From JAFLBI01 sp964616465 (GTDB lineage Bacteria > Bacteroidota > Bacteroidia > Chitinophagales > Chitinophagaceae): 53,009 bases of DNA. The notes below the pieces were generated by a model that worked only from the letters and a program-made list of their open reading frames with translations, ran no database searches and had not been told where the DNA came from. The position numbers were made by a program, and so were the translations under genes. Below, in pieces: positions 17,305-27,307 of this stretch (within the stretch, counting starts at the first letter, position 1; each line of letters starts with the position of its first letter). Location of the stretch: assembly GCA_964616465.1 (NCBI GenBank), contig CAZTTO010000022.1:1-53009 (forward strand), written 5' to 3'.

Positions 17305-17823
17305 TTACCAGTTGGAAAAGATCTTATTAAAGATTTCATCAGTTAAGTTCCTTAAAATTTCATCTAGCAAAGCGCCTTCAGCCTGTTGGAGTGATAAGTT
17401 TGCCGAAAAATCGAATGCACGACTGATGTCAAATTCTTCCGTTTTATTCTCAAGCGTCTTGCGTAATATCACATGCACGCCCACAGTAAGTCGGTTGGTA
17501 GTTGCTTGCTGTCCACCTACAGCTGTAGTTGTAACAGAATAGTCACTTATATAACCACTTACCTGATAGTGTGCATCGTCGGAATTTGTTCTAGTAAGTT
17601 TGGTTTGATTCGTAATTTTTTGCTGCAGACGATCTGTTAAACGTGGACTAAATTCAGGGTTCACGTATCTAGCTTTGTTTTCAAAAAATCCAATTTTAAT
17701 GGTTTTTACATCTGGTGGAACAGTTGCATCTTTGAATGAATAAATTCCACATGCAGCTAATAATACGGTAGTAAAAAAAAGCAGAAGAAAACGCAATGGT
17801 ATAAAAGTTACAGTTCGACTCAT
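17305..17823 (-). CDS. lptE: LPS-assembly lipoprotein LptE family
   Basis: 172 residues. A signal peptide ends in a lipobox LLAAC (Cys25), followed by GIYSFKDATVPPDVKTIKI and a beta-rich domain typical of Bacteroidota LptE. LptE plugs and assembles the LptD pore that places LPS in the outer membrane. No lptD is in the window. The gene is 11 bp after the RpoN activator gene. Confidence 0.88.
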   Translation of the reverse strand: MSRTVTFIPLRFLLLFFTTVLLAACGIYSFKDATVPPDVKTIKIGFFENKARYVNPEFSPRLTDRLQQKITNQTKLTRTNSDDAHYQVSGYISDYSVTTTAVGGQQATTNRLTVGVHVILRKTLENKTEEFDISRAFDFSANLSLQQAEGALLDEILRNLTDEIFNKIFSNW

Positions 17824-17834
17824 GTAATTGATTA

Positions 17835-19106
17835 TTATAAATTTTCTATATCGTACTCTTTAAGCTTTCTATATAAGGTCCTCTCACTAATTCCTAAATC
17901 AATAGAAGCATCTCTTCTTTTCCCTTTATGTTTTTTTAGAGCTTTGACTATGAGCTCTTTCTCTTTATCCATAATGTTTAGAGACTCTTCTACTTCTTCA
18001 TGGTGGTGTAATTCATCTTGTGTTAAAATAACTGGTGCTGAAGTCTCATTTGGAGAATATCCATTGTTATATGGTGTAGAGACTGCATGTGCAGATACCT
18101 CATTATGTGATACGGGTAATGGTAAGTCACTTAGCAATGAATGATGCGTATACTGGGCAGCAGCAGGGGCAATAGATGGATTTTGCAAGATTTCAAGAAA
18201 CATCTTTTTAAGCTCTGTTACATCTTTCTTCATATCGAAAAAAAGCTTGTACAATAGTTCGCGCTCATTGGCAAACTCGGCTCCACCTGTTTGTCCAGCT
18301 ATTACCGGAAGATTTGTTTTTTCTTGGTGCTTGGGTAAAAATTTGCTCAATTCAATTGCACTCACTTGCTGATTAGTGCTCAAAACTGATAGCTGTTCAG
18401 CTAAATTTTTAAGTTCCCTCACATTTCCGGGGAAAGTATATTGGGTAAGTAGTTGCTTGGCATCTTCTTGCAGTTGAACGGGTTGTGTTTTATAGCGTTC
18501 AGCAAAATCAACTACAAATTTTCTAAATAATAGATAAATGTCTTCTTTTCTATCTCGTAAAGATGGTACTCGAATTGGTACTGTACTTAAGCGATAATAA
18601 AGGTCCTCCCGAAATCTTCCCTTTTGTGTAAACTCCAATAACTCTCTGTTTGTTGCGGCAATTACACGCACATCTGTTTTCTGCACTTTAGAAGATCCAA
18701 CACGAATAAATTCTCCTGTTTCTAATACACGTAACAAACGAGCTTGAGTTCCCAATGGCATTTCACCAATTTCATCTAAGAAGATTGTACCGCCATTTAC
18801 AGTTTCAAAATATCCTTTTCTACTATCTACTGCGCCAGTAAATGCACCCTTTTCATGTCCAAACAATTCTGAATCTATTGTGCCTTCTGGTATTGCCCCG
18901 CAATTGACTGCAATAAATGAGTTGTGTTTTCTTGAAGAAAGCGCATGAATAATTTGAGAAAATACTTCTTTACCTACGCCACTTTCACCAACGATCAAAA
19001 CCGATAAGTCGGTGGAAGCTACTTGCACAGCTGTATTCAACGCATGGTTGAGCGATGGCGAGTTACCTATAATACCAAACCTGTTTTTAATTGATTGTAA
19101 TTCCAT
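17835..19106 (-). CDS. Sigma-54-dependent transcriptional activator without receiver domain
   Basis: 423 residues. The AAA+ domain begins almost at the N-terminus: Walker A GESGVGKE, the sigma-54 contact loop GAFTGA, Walker B GGTIFLDEIGEMP, and the arginine-finger region RFREDLYYRLSTVPI. The C-terminus is a Fis-type helix-turn-helix (RRDASIDLGISERTLYRKL). No regulatory N-terminal domain is present, so activity is probably set by expression or by a partner. I use the ATG at 19106 (7 bp after miaB); an upstream ATG would overlap miaB by 17 bp. Confidence 0.92.
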   Translation of the reverse strand: MELQSIKNRFGIIGNSPSLNHALNTAVQVASTDLSVLIVGESGVGKEVFSQIIHALSSRKHNSFIAVNCGAIPEGTIDSELFGHEKGAFTGAVDSRKGYFETVNGGTIFLDEIGEMPLGTQARLLRVLETGEFIRVGSSKVQKTDVRVIAATNRELLEFTQKGRFREDLYYRLSTVPIRVPSLRDRKEDIYLLFRKFVVDFAERYKTQPVQLQEDAKQLLTQYTFPGNVRELKNLAEQLSVLSTNQQVSAIELSKFLPKHQEKTNLPVIAGQTGGAEFANERELLYKLFFDMKKDVTELKKMFLEILQNPSIAPAAAQYTHHSLLSDLPLPVSHNEVSAHAVSTPYNNGYSPNETSAPVILTQDELHHHEEVEESLNIMDKEKELIVKALKKHKGKRRDASIDLGISERTLYRKLKEYDIENL

Positions 19107-19113
19107 GTTGAAT

Positions 19114-20547
19114 TTATTCGGGCTGATCAATTCTTGTACCCATTAAAGTAGCTTTATTACACTGATGTACTTTTACCCATGCATAGCTACCTGGATGAAG
19201 GTTGGTATTGTCTTTTGGAAAAACAATTACTTTGTTTTGTGAGTTTCTTCCCATCCACTCGTCTTCACTCTTTTTACTGGGGCCTTCAATCAACACTTTA
19301 AAAGTTTTACCAACATCTTGCTGGTTGCTGATTAATGAAAGCTGGTATTGTTTATCAACAATTTCTTGCAGTCTTCTCTTTTTTACTTCAAGTGGAACAT
19401 CGTCGGTATATCTTCTGGCTGCGAGTGTACCTGGACGTTCACTGTAGAAAAACATATAGCTATAGTCGTAGCGACTGTAATCCATAATACTCAAAGTATC
19501 TTGATGTTCTTCTTCAGTTTCAGAACAAAATCCAGCAATGATATCAGAGCTAATGCCGCAGTCTGGAATGATTTCGCGAATGCGATCTACCTTCGACATA
19601 TACCACTCTCTTGTGTAAGTTCTGTTCATGATTTGAAGAATACGTGTGTTACCGCTTTGAACTGGCAAATGAATGTAATTACAGATATTTTCATATTTAG
19701 CCATTGTATACAACACATCATCTGTAATATCTTTAGGATGAGAAGTACTAAATCGAATCCTCAAATCAGGATGAACAAGTGCAACCATCTCCAACAACAT
19801 TGCAAAGGTTACTGGCTCATTCGTATTGTCATTATGCCAATAATAACTATCTACATTTTGTCCAAGTAAGGTAACCTCTCTGAATCCCTGATTATATAAG
19901 TCGCGAGCTTCTTGAACAATAGAGTGTGCGTCTCTACTCCTTTCTCTTCCTCTTGTAAATGGCACTACACAAAAACTGCACATATTATTGCATCCTCTCA
20001 TGATTGAGATAAATGCAGTAACACCATTCGAACCTAATCGAACTGGAGAAATATCGGCGTAGGTTTCTTCACGACTGAGTAAAACATTTACAGCTTTCTG
20101 ACCAGTTTCTGCTTCTTCAATGAGTGCAGGCAAGGTTCTATAGGCATCAGGACCAACTACCATGTCTACCAGCTTTTCTTCTTCTAACAGTTTCGACTTT
20201 AAGCGTTCCGCCATGCAGCCTAATACGCCAATAAGCATCCCTGGTCTTTGCTGTTTTACCTCTCTAAAAGCTTGTAGTCTTTTTCGAACAGTCTGTTCAG
20301 CTTTTTCTCTGATGGAGCAGGTATTCAAAAGAACTAAATCGGCTTCTTCAAAATTGCGTGTAGCTCCAAATCCTTCATTTTGAAGAATTGAAGCTACAAT
20401 TTCGCTATCACTGAAGTTCATTTGGCATCCGTAGCTTTCAATATAAAATCTCTTGGTATATAAATTAGGGTCCTGCTCAAAAGGTGCAAACGCTTCACCT
20501 TGTCTTGTTTCATTATGTATTTTACTATCAGTAAGCATCATATCCAT
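19114..20547 (-). CDS. miaB: tRNA-2-methylthio-N6-dimethylallyladenosine synthase MiaB
   Basis: Methylthiotransferase acting on i6A37 of tRNAs, 477 residues. The N-terminal UPF0004 domain has its three cluster cysteines (SYGCQMNFSD, LNTCSIREKA, VLGCMAERLK), the radical SAM cluster is CNNMCSFC in the standard CxxxCxxC spacing, and a TRAM RNA-binding domain ends the protein. MiaB is separated from MtaB and RimO by the GRERSR segment and overall order. First gene of the minus-strand operon through secG. Confidence 0.95.
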   Translation of the reverse strand: MDMMLTDSKIHNETRQGEAFAPFEQDPNLYTKRFYIESYGCQMNFSDSEIVASILQNEGFGATRNFEEADLVLLNTCSIREKAEQTVRKRLQAFREVKQQRPGMLIGVLGCMAERLKSKLLEEEKLVDMVVGPDAYRTLPALIEEAETGQKAVNVLLSREETYADISPVRLGSNGVTAFISIMRGCNNMCSFCVVPFTRGRERSRDAHSIVQEARDLYNQGFREVTLLGQNVDSYYWHNDNTNEPVTFAMLLEMVALVHPDLRIRFSTSHPKDITDDVLYTMAKYENICNYIHLPVQSGNTRILQIMNRTYTREWYMSKVDRIREIIPDCGISSDIIAGFCSETEEEHQDTLSIMDYSRYDYSYMFFYSERPGTLAARRYTDDVPLEVKKRRLQEIVDKQYQLSLISNQQDVGKTFKVLIEGPSKKSEDEWMGRNSQNKVIVFPKDNTNLHPGSYAWVKVHQCNKATLMGTRIDQPE

Positions 20548-20664
20548 CGTACACCAGATTTGGGTTGCAAAAATACATGAAAATCTGTTAAAGTGTCAGT
20601 TTGTCATGTGCTTTTCACGCGAAATCAACCTTATTTTTACATTTTATTGAATTTTTGAACCAGC

Positions 20665-21606
20665 ATGAGACAGTTTTTTGTTTTTTTACTTGTTGTTGGA
20701 GCGTCTTTCCCCCTTTTTTCGCAAGATATTTCTGTGAATAGGCTACGCAATGAAACTTCAAGAGATATTAAAAAGGATTTGGATACCGCAAAATGGAAAT
20801 GGAAGTCGGGAGGTGTATTTAGTGCAAATCTCGCCCAAGGTAGTTTGAGTAATTGGGCTGCTGGGGGAGATAATTTTTCTGTCAATCTGGCTATTTTCAT
20901 GAACTATTTCTGGTTCATGAAATCGGGAAAGCATAACTGGGACAATAAACTCGATTTTAATTTCGGATATATTCAAACAACCAGTTTAGGGGCTAGAAAA
21001 AATGATGACCGGGTTGACTATTTATCGAAGTACGGGTATCAAATTGATGATAAATGGTATTTATCAGGGCTATTCAATCTGAGAACCCAGTTTTTTGATG
21101 GATATACCTTTCCCAGAGGTGAGCCTCAGTTCACTTCTACACTCTTTTCTCCTGCTTTTGTATTGTTGTCTTTGGGATTAGATTATAAACCAACATCCAA
21201 GCTTTCCTTGTTTATGTCGCCTCTAACTTCACGTTGGGTGATTGTTGCCAATAAAGAATTAGCCAGTAAGGGTTTGTATGGTGTGCCACCAGGTAAAATG
21301 GCTTTTAATGAAGCAGGTGCTTTTGTTACAGTCAACTATACAGAAAAATTTGCCAACAATATTACCTATCGTTCAAGATTGGACTTGTTCTCTAACTATA
21401 AAAATAATCCTGAGAATATAGATCTTTTTATGACGAATGTTTTATCGTTCAAGATTAATAAGTATTTATCGGCGACCTATAATCTCGATTTAATTTACGA
21501 TGATGACCTTCGTATTTTTGGTGAAAATAAAACATCGGCTGCCTTACAGGTAAAAAGCATTTTAGGTATCGGCTTTTTGTATCAAGTGCCAGTGAAAAGG
21601 AAGTAA
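20665..21606 (+). CDS. DUF3078 outer-membrane-type protein
   Basis: 313 residues with a signal peptide (1-19, ending PLFSQ). The motif WKSGGVFSANLAQGSLSNWA and the repeated aromatic beta-strand pattern through the rest match DUF3078, a Bacteroidota family predicted as a small outer-membrane beta-barrel. No function is known. It stands alone between miaB (divergent) and purK (convergent). Confidence 0.85.
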   Translation: MRQFFVFLLVVGASFPLFSQDISVNRLRNETSRDIKKDLDTAKWKWKSGGVFSANLAQGSLSNWAAGGDNFSVNLAIFMNYFWFMKSGKHNWDNKLDFNFGYIQTTSLGARKNDDRVDYLSKYGYQIDDKWYLSGLFNLRTQFFDGYTFPRGEPQFTSTLFSPAFVLLSLGLDYKPTSKLSLFMSPLTSRWVIVANKELASKGLYGVPPGKMAFNEAGAFVTVNYTEKFANNITYRSRLDLFSNYKNNPENIDLFMTNVLSFKINKYLSATYNLDLIYDDDLRIFGENKTSAALQVKSILGIGFLYQVPVKRK

Positions 21607-21613
21607 TAACAAT

Positions 21614-22735
21614 TTATTTTGATTCTACTTGAATCAACTGCTTAATCTTATGCGCTTGATGCGTTAAATCTTGGTAATTATTGCTCAAGATAGTAACATG
21701 CCCCATTTTTCTACCTGGCTTTGTGGTAGTCTTACCATACAAATGCACAAAAGTTTGTTGCATTTCAAGAACTTTATCTAAGCCGTTATAAAAGACAGGT
21801 CCGCTAAATCCTTCTGCACCAACTAAATTAACCATTGCAGAAGGTTGTATGGGTGCTGTATTGCCTAAAGGGAATTGCAATAAAATTCGCCATAGCATAT
21901 CATACTGACTACAAAAGTTTGCTTCAATAGTATGATGACCGCTATTGTGGACTCTAGGAGCCGTTTCATTAACATAAACTTCACCTTGAGAATCTACAAA
22001 CATTTCTATTGCAAACAAACCAGGGCTATTCAAAGCTTTTGCAACTTTCAGTGCAATAGCCTCTGCTTTCCACAAGACTTTTTCTTCCAGCTTTGCAGGG
22101 CTAATTTGATAATCAAGCAAATTCAATACTTGGTCAAAAATCATTTCAGCGGGCGGATAAATAGCAGTTTTTCCAGCTTCATTACATGCGACTAAAATGG
22201 CTATTTCTTGCTTGATATTGATTTTCTTTTCAAGAACAGATGGTGCGTCAAATGCAAGATCTAAGTCTTTCTCTTCGTTCAATATTTGTACACCTTTACC
22301 ATCATAGCCTCCGGTAGCCAGTTTATGAGCTGCTGGTAAAATGTTGATATGCTGCTTTAGGTCAGTTTTTCTTTCGGTAACCACAAATGGTGCTGTAGGA
22401 ATTTCAGCCTCTGTATATAGATTTTTTTGAAGAATTTTATTTTGAATTGTTCTAATGGCCGCTGCTGAAGGAATGACTCGTACCCCTTCTTTTTCTAACT
22501 GCTCTAAAGCATCTACATTAACAGACTCTATTTCAATGGTGAGGGCATCAAGTTGTTTTCCAAAGGAATAAACATCTTCAAATTTCTTAATATCTCCAAG
22601 TACGAATTGGTGGCATAAATGTGCAGCTGGGCATGCGGCATCGTTTTCCATTACATAGGTGGTAACAGTGTAGTTAGCAGCCGCTTGCAACAACATGCGG
22701 CCTAATTGTCCGCCTCCCAAAATTCCTACTTTCAT
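21614..22735 (-). CDS. purK: N5-carboxyaminoimidazole ribonucleotide synthase
   Basis: ATP-grasp enzyme of purine synthesis that carboxylates AIR with bicarbonate and ATP, 373 residues. It starts with the PurK fold (MKVGILGGGQLGRMLLQAA); KLATGGYDGKGVQIL holds ATP-grasp residues, and ETAPRVHNSGHHTIEA is the PurK metal and substrate signature. I use the ATG at 22735, because the 44 upstream residues do not resemble PurK. Confidence 0.95.
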   Translation of the reverse strand: MKVGILGGGQLGRMLLQAAANYTVTTYVMENDAACPAAHLCHQFVLGDIKKFEDVYSFGKQLDALTIEIESVNVDALEQLEKEGVRVIPSAAAIRTIQNKILQKNLYTEAEIPTAPFVVTERKTDLKQHINILPAAHKLATGGYDGKGVQILNEEKDLDLAFDAPSVLEKKINIKQEIAILVACNEAGKTAIYPPAEMIFDQVLNLLDYQISPAKLEEKVLWKAEAIALKVAKALNSPGLFAIEMFVDSQGEVYVNETAPRVHNSGHHTIEANFCSQYDMLWRILLQFPLGNTAPIQPSAMVNLVGAEGFSGPVFYNGLDKVLEMQQTFVHLYGKTTTKPGRKMGHVTILSNNYQDLTHQAHKIKQLIQVESK

Positions 22736-22930
22736 ACCAATGGTTTTAGCGAAGATAAAATACAGCGTTTGTTTTCTTATTTTTGTTTTCAATGCAACCC
22801 GATTATCCACATAAGCGCTTTCAAGATATCCGTTCTGGATTTTGCTTATTAATGGAAACCCTTGCAATGGGATCCTAATGGGGTTACTTTGTTTTTCAAT
22901 TCTTTCTTCATTTTTTAATCAACTTTCGAT

Positions 22931-24061
22931 ATGAGTACTCAAACAGCCACTCTTTCAACAAACGCGCTTGCGCAAGATTTTTTACCCTTACAGGGCACCG
23001 ATTATGTAGAATTTTATGTGGGCAATGCAAAACAAGCTGCTCACTTTTATAAAACAGCTTTTGGTTTTCAAAGTTTAGCCTATGCAGGTCCTGAGACAGG
23101 TGTAAAAGACAGAGCCAGTTATGCTGTTCGTCAAAATAAACTCACTTTTGTTTTCACTACACCATTGCGTTCAGGCAATGAAATTGCAGATCACATTTAC
23201 AAGCATGGCGATGGTGTAAAAATATTAGCTCTTAAAGTTGATGATGCGCGCGATGCATGGCATCAAACAACTTCAAGAGGTGGCAAATCGTACATGGAGC
23301 CAACTGTTCTTACAGATGGTGAAGGTGAAGTGATTATGAGCGGGATTCATACGTATGGAGATACGGTTCACTTATTTATAGAAAGAAAAAACTATAATGG
23401 CACATTCATGCCCGGCTATAGAAAATGGGATTCGCATTACAATCCTCCTTCAACTGGATTATTATATGTAGACCATTGTGTTGGTAATGTGGGCTGGAAT
23501 CAAATGAATAAGTGGGTGAATTTTTATGAAGAAGTCATGGGCTTCAGAAATATTTTAAGTTTCGATGACAAGGATATTTCTACAGAATATTCTGCGCTCA
23601 TGAGTAAAGTGATGAGCAATGGAAATGGGTTTGTAAAATTTCCAATTAATGAACCAGCCGAAGGAAAGAAGAAAAGTCAAGTTGAAGAATACCTTGATTT
23701 TTATGATGGTGAGGGTTGTCAGCATGTTGCCTTAGCAACCAACGATATTGTTGCAACTGTTACAGACTTGCAAGCAAGAGGTGTTGAGTTTTTAAAAGTA
23801 CCAACCACTTATTACGATGATTTATTAGATAGAGTAGGGCATATTGATGAGGACTTAGCCCCATTGAGAGAATTGGGTATTCTAGTTGACAGAGATGATG
23901 AAGGCTATTTGTTACAAATATTTACTAAGCCTGTAGAAGATCGTCCAACTTTGTTCTTTGAAATTATTCAGAGAAAAGGTGCGAAGAGTTTTGGAAAAGG
24001 AAACTTTAAGGCTTTATTTGAAGCTATAGAAAGAGAACAGTCTGCTAGAGGCAACTTGTAA
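22931..24061 (+). CDS. hppD: 4-hydroxyphenylpyruvate dioxygenase
   Basis: Non-haem iron(II) enzyme of tyrosine catabolism that makes homogentisate, 376 residues. Two vicinal-oxygen-chelate domains are visible; iron ligands lie in YVDHCVGNV, GCQHVALAT and LFFEIIQRKGAKSFG, the last being the HPPD signature C-terminus. No homogentisate dioxygenase is next to it. The upstream 195 bp to purK is a divergent promoter region. Confidence 0.95.
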   Translation: MSTQTATLSTNALAQDFLPLQGTDYVEFYVGNAKQAAHFYKTAFGFQSLAYAGPETGVKDRASYAVRQNKLTFVFTTPLRSGNEIADHIYKHGDGVKILALKVDDARDAWHQTTSRGGKSYMEPTVLTDGEGEVIMSGIHTYGDTVHLFIERKNYNGTFMPGYRKWDSHYNPPSTGLLYVDHCVGNVGWNQMNKWVNFYEEVMGFRNILSFDDKDISTEYSALMSKVMSNGNGFVKFPINEPAEGKKKSQVEEYLDFYDGEGCQHVALATNDIVATVTDLQARGVEFLKVPTTYYDDLLDRVGHIDEDLAPLRELGILVDRDDEGYLLQIFTKPVEDRPTLFFEIIQRKGAKSFGKGNFKALFEAIEREQSARGNL

Positions 24062-24112
24062 AATTAACAGTAGGCAAATATTTGAATCAAAAACTTGCAC
24101 TAATTTGCACAT

Positions 24113-24862
24113 ATGCGTTGGATAAGCTTAATGATAGGTTTGGCTTTTAGTCAGATTGGTTTTTCACAAGGCTCCTTTTTAGAGTCACAGCGTACTTTTC
24201 CTCGTGTGGCACAAGCTATGCGGACAAAGGAGGATACCATTCGCAAGCAATTTGAGCGTCAAAACCTTCAATGGCCAATCAAAGACATGTACATTAGGAG
24301 TTTTAAGTACGATAGTCAATTGGAGGTATGGGTACGTTCTAGTAAAAATGAACCTTATCAGTTGTTCAAACAGTACAAAGTATGTGCAATGAGTGGTTCT
24401 CTTGGGCCTAAGAGAATTGAAGGTGATTATCAGGTGCCAGAAGGATTTTATTATGTGAATGAATTTAATCCACGCTCTCAATATCATTTAGCATTGGGAC
24501 TCAACTATCCCAATTTATCGGATCGTGTGCTAAGTGATACTTTTCGTCCGGGTGGAGAGATTTATATTCATGGTGCTTGTATCACAGTAGGTTGTATTCC
24601 AATTCAGAATCATCAAATAGAAGAGCTCTATATTCTTGCTAGTTATGCAAAGCATGCAGGTCAGGATTTTATACCCGTACATGTTTTTCCGATTCATTTT
24701 CAACAAGAAAAAAGTCAGCTTGCATTGCAAAGAGCGGTAGAATCAGATTCAAATTATTCAAGGTTTGTAGATCAAATAAAAGGGGTATATGATCATTTTG
24801 AAAAGAATAAAACATTGCCCATTATTTCGGTGAATAAAAAGGGTGAATACATCATTTTATAA
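24113..24862 (+). CDS. Murein L,D-transpeptidase (YafK/YkuD family)
   Basis: 249 residues with a signal peptide (1-19, ending FSQG). The catalytic stretch IYIHGACITVGCIPI is the HGxxxxxGC pattern of the YafK-like branch of L,D-transpeptidases, whose Cys attacks tetrapeptide stems in peptidoglycan. GPKRIEGDYQVPEGFYYV precedes it as in the family. Periplasmic. Other branch members cleave, and do not form, peptidoglycan-lipoprotein links, so the exact reaction is open. A terminator follows. Confidence 0.88.
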   Translation: MRWISLMIGLAFSQIGFSQGSFLESQRTFPRVAQAMRTKEDTIRKQFERQNLQWPIKDMYIRSFKYDSQLEVWVRSSKNEPYQLFKQYKVCAMSGSLGPKRIEGDYQVPEGFYYVNEFNPRSQYHLALGLNYPNLSDRVLSDTFRPGGEIYIHGACITVGCIPIQNHQIEELYILASYAKHAGQDFIPVHVFPIHFQQEKSQLALQRAVESDSNYSRFVDQIKGVYDHFEKNKTLPIISVNKKGEYIIL

Positions 24863-24868
24863 AATCAT

Positions 24869-24896
24869 AAGCCTCCGGATAGGAGGCTTTTTAATT
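24869..24896 (+). terminator. Rho-independent terminator
   Basis: AAGCCTCC (24869-24876) pairs with GGAGGCTT (24882-24889), then a T-rich tail. Confidence 0.8.
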
Positions 24897-24904
24897 TTAT
24901 TCGT

Positions 24905-25951
24905 ATGCAAAAAACTTTGTTGATTTTATTAGGCTTACTTCTTTTTTCTAGTGTGCAATCCCAAAAGAAGATTAAAGAGACCATCATTGCATTTGGTTCA
25001 TGCGGACAAGAATCAAAGCTCCAGCCTACGCTTGCCATGGCGGCGTCTTGGAAACCAGATTTTTTTGTGTTCTTGGGTGACAATGTGTACGGAGATACGT
25101 ACAATATGGACACACTTCAAATGAAGTATCAAAAACTTGCAAATCAACCAGCTTTTCAAAAGCTAAAAGGCAGTACACGACTTATTGCAACATGGGATGA
25201 CCATGATTATGGTTGGAATGATATTGGTCGTCATTACAGCAAAAAAGATGCATCAAAAAACATCTTTCTAAATTTTTGGGAAGAACCAAAAGAGAGTCCA
25301 CGGTGGACAAGAGATGGTATTTACACCAGTTATTATTATAAAGTCGAAAGTAAAATCATTCAATTCATTGTACTTGATACCAGAACATTTCGCGACGACT
25401 TACTTCCATATCCCGATTCACTTCCTGTGAAGCGTCCATTTTTTTATCAACTAGACTATTTGCCGCATAGTTCAAAAGACAGCACACTGCTTGGAGATCA
25501 ACAATGGAGATGGCTTGAAAATGAATTAAAGCAACCTGCGGATATTAGAATTATTTGCAGTAGTACACAATTTGGAGCGGCTTATAATGGATATGAAGCA
25601 TGGGCTAATTTCCCGCACGAACAAGATAAGATGGTGCAGCTTATACAAAAGACGAAAGCTTCTGGCGTTTTATTTATTTCAGGCGATGTTCATTATGGAG
25701 AAATTTCCAAAAGAGTTTATCCAGGATTGTATCCATTATACGATGTGACTTCCAGCGGAATTACTTCTACTTGGTTATTTGCAACACCCAATCAATATAG
25801 AATTGAAGGCCCTATTATGGATAACCATATTGCACGTTTGCGCATACAATGGCGTAAGGATCCATTGATTATTATGGAGATTGTAGATATACACCAGAAC
25901 GTACGAGTTGAGTATAGTATTTCACTTAGTGATTTGAACTTTAAAAGTTAG
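24905..25951 (+). CDS. Alkaline phosphatase D (PhoD)-like metallophosphatase
   Basis: 348 residues with an N-terminal signal peptide (LLILLGLLLFSSVQSQ). Metal ligands appear in AFGSCGQ, FFVFLGDNVYGDTY, IATWDDHDYGWND and ISGDVHYGE, the PhoD calcineurin-like set. Likely exported phosphodiesterase/phosphomonoesterase for phosphate supply; the substrate is not known. No upstream PHO-type box was identified. Its 3' end overlaps that of the convergent aspartate kinase by 4 bp. Confidence 0.88.
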   Translation: MQKTLLILLGLLLFSSVQSQKKIKETIIAFGSCGQESKLQPTLAMAASWKPDFFVFLGDNVYGDTYNMDTLQMKYQKLANQPAFQKLKGSTRLIATWDDHDYGWNDIGRHYSKKDASKNIFLNFWEEPKESPRWTRDGIYTSYYYKVESKIIQFIVLDTRTFRDDLLPYPDSLPVKRPFFYQLDYLPHSSKDSTLLGDQQWRWLENELKQPADIRIICSSTQFGAAYNGYEAWANFPHEQDKMVQLIQKTKASGVLFISGDVHYGEISKRVYPGLYPLYDVTSSGITSTWLFATPNQYRIEGPIMDNHIARLRIQWRKDPLIIMEIVDIHQNVRVEYSISLSDLNFKS

Positions 25952-27204
25952 GATTGGTACAAAATCTGAACTGTTTTGGGTGTTTGCTGAATTAGCAAAA
26001 TATTTTTATTGGCAGCATATTTTTCAATCAGCTCATCTGTATAGTTGCGAATTGTAAGTAATTCCAACTGTTTCATGACTTGCACATCAAAAAGACTCCC
26101 TGCCATTTGAGCTAATTTTTCCATTCTGCTTCCATCGTCCATTACTAATTGCACTGAAATAGCGCCAGATTGTATGAGATTGGGTTTAGCTTGAATATGC
26201 TCTAACCAATTATAAAGAGCACGCATAGGCGCTTCGCCTACAAATCCATAGTCTTGTGTTTTTAATTCAAGTAAGACTTGCGATTTTTTGTGTACCCATA
26301 TGGGTGGTAGTTGTTTGGGTTGCTTCTTATGAATAATTGTTCCAGCAGCAAGGGGATTGGTAAAGCATTTCACATAGAGTGGGATGCCCTTTTTAAACAG
26401 AGGTTGAATGGTTTTAGGGTGAATGACTTGCGCTCCATAGAACGACATTTCTAGTACTTCTTGAAAGCTTAATTCAGGAAGAGCAGTCGCTTCAGGAAAT
26501 ACTTTTGGATCAGCACTCATGACCGCTTCAACATCCTTCCAAATAACTACTTTTTCAGCATCTAAAATGTTAGCGAACACTGCTGCTGTATAGTCACTAC
26601 CTTCTCTTCCTAAAGTGGTGCTTTCATTCTCATCGGTTGCACCAATAAAACCTTGTGTAACAATTATTTCGTTTGGATACTTACTAATTTGTTGTTGAAT
26701 CTGTTGAGAGGTAATTTGCCAATCAATATTGGCATCTCTAAAGTTTTGGTCTGTTCTAATCAAATCGCGAACATCTAGCCATTGGTTGGAAATACCAACT
26801 TCTTTTAAATAAAAACTAATGATAGTTGTACTGAACAATTCTCCCAAGCATACTAATTGATCATAGTAATAATCCCACTCTCTAACAGGTTGATCGTGTA
26901 GCATCCATTCTGCTTCAGTAAAGAAGTCTGACAATTGAGCGAAACATGGATTGAATTCCTTGACCAGCAAATACTTGGTTGTATTGATATGTTGCTGTTT
27001 AATAGCTTGGAAAAGTTGAATGGCTTCCTCTTTTTTACCGTTAAAAAAAGCTTCAACTACTTTTTCTAAAGCATTGGTGGTTTTACCCATTGCAGAAACA
27101 ATCATTACCATGGGCGATTGGCCATATTCTTTTACCAAATTTCCAAGATTTTGGATCCTTTCTACACTATTAACACTGGCGCCACCAAATTTAAAAATTT
27201 CCAT
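25948..27204 (-). CDS. Aspartate kinase (monofunctional)
   Basis: 418 residues. KFGGASV opens the amino-acid kinase domain, with TLGREGSDYTA and VEAVMSADPKV as substrate and ATP segments. The C-terminal 130 residues would be the ACT regulatory region but are weakly conserved, so feedback control is uncertain. It makes aspartyl phosphate for Lys, Thr and Met synthesis. No homoserine dehydrogenase domain is fused. A TAnnTTTG box lies 18 bp upstream. Confidence 0.9.
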   Translation of the reverse strand: MEIFKFGGASVNSVERIQNLGNLVKEYGQSPMVMIVSAMGKTTNALEKVVEAFFNGKKEEAIQLFQAIKQQHINTTKYLLVKEFNPCFAQLSDFFTEAEWMLHDQPVREWDYYYDQLVCLGELFSTTIISFYLKEVGISNQWLDVRDLIRTDQNFRDANIDWQITSQQIQQQISKYPNEIIVTQGFIGATDENESTTLGREGSDYTAAVFANILDAEKVVIWKDVEAVMSADPKVFPEATALPELSFQEVLEMSFYGAQVIHPKTIQPLFKKGIPLYVKCFTNPLAAGTIIHKKQPKQLPPIWVHKKSQVLLELKTQDYGFVGEAPMRALYNWLEHIQAKPNLIQSGAISVQLVMDDGSRMEKLAQMAGSLFDVQVMKQLELLTIRNYTDELIEKYAANKNILLIQQTPKTVQILYQS

Positions 27205-27221
27205 AGCTATATTCTATTTAG

Positions 27222-27229
27222 CAAATGTA
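27222..27229 (-). promoter_or_regulatory. -7 box for aspartate kinase gene
   Basis: On the minus strand this reads TACATTTG, a perfect TAnnTTTG box 18 bp before the ATG. A T-rich TTTTTTC lies about 21 bp further upstream at the -33 position. Confidence 0.5.
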
Positions 27230-27307
27230 CTTGGTGCTTGGTAAATTGATGAAAAAAGTACAACGGTAACGGGTGCTATCTTATCTTTATCTAAACGAAC
27301 TGCAAAT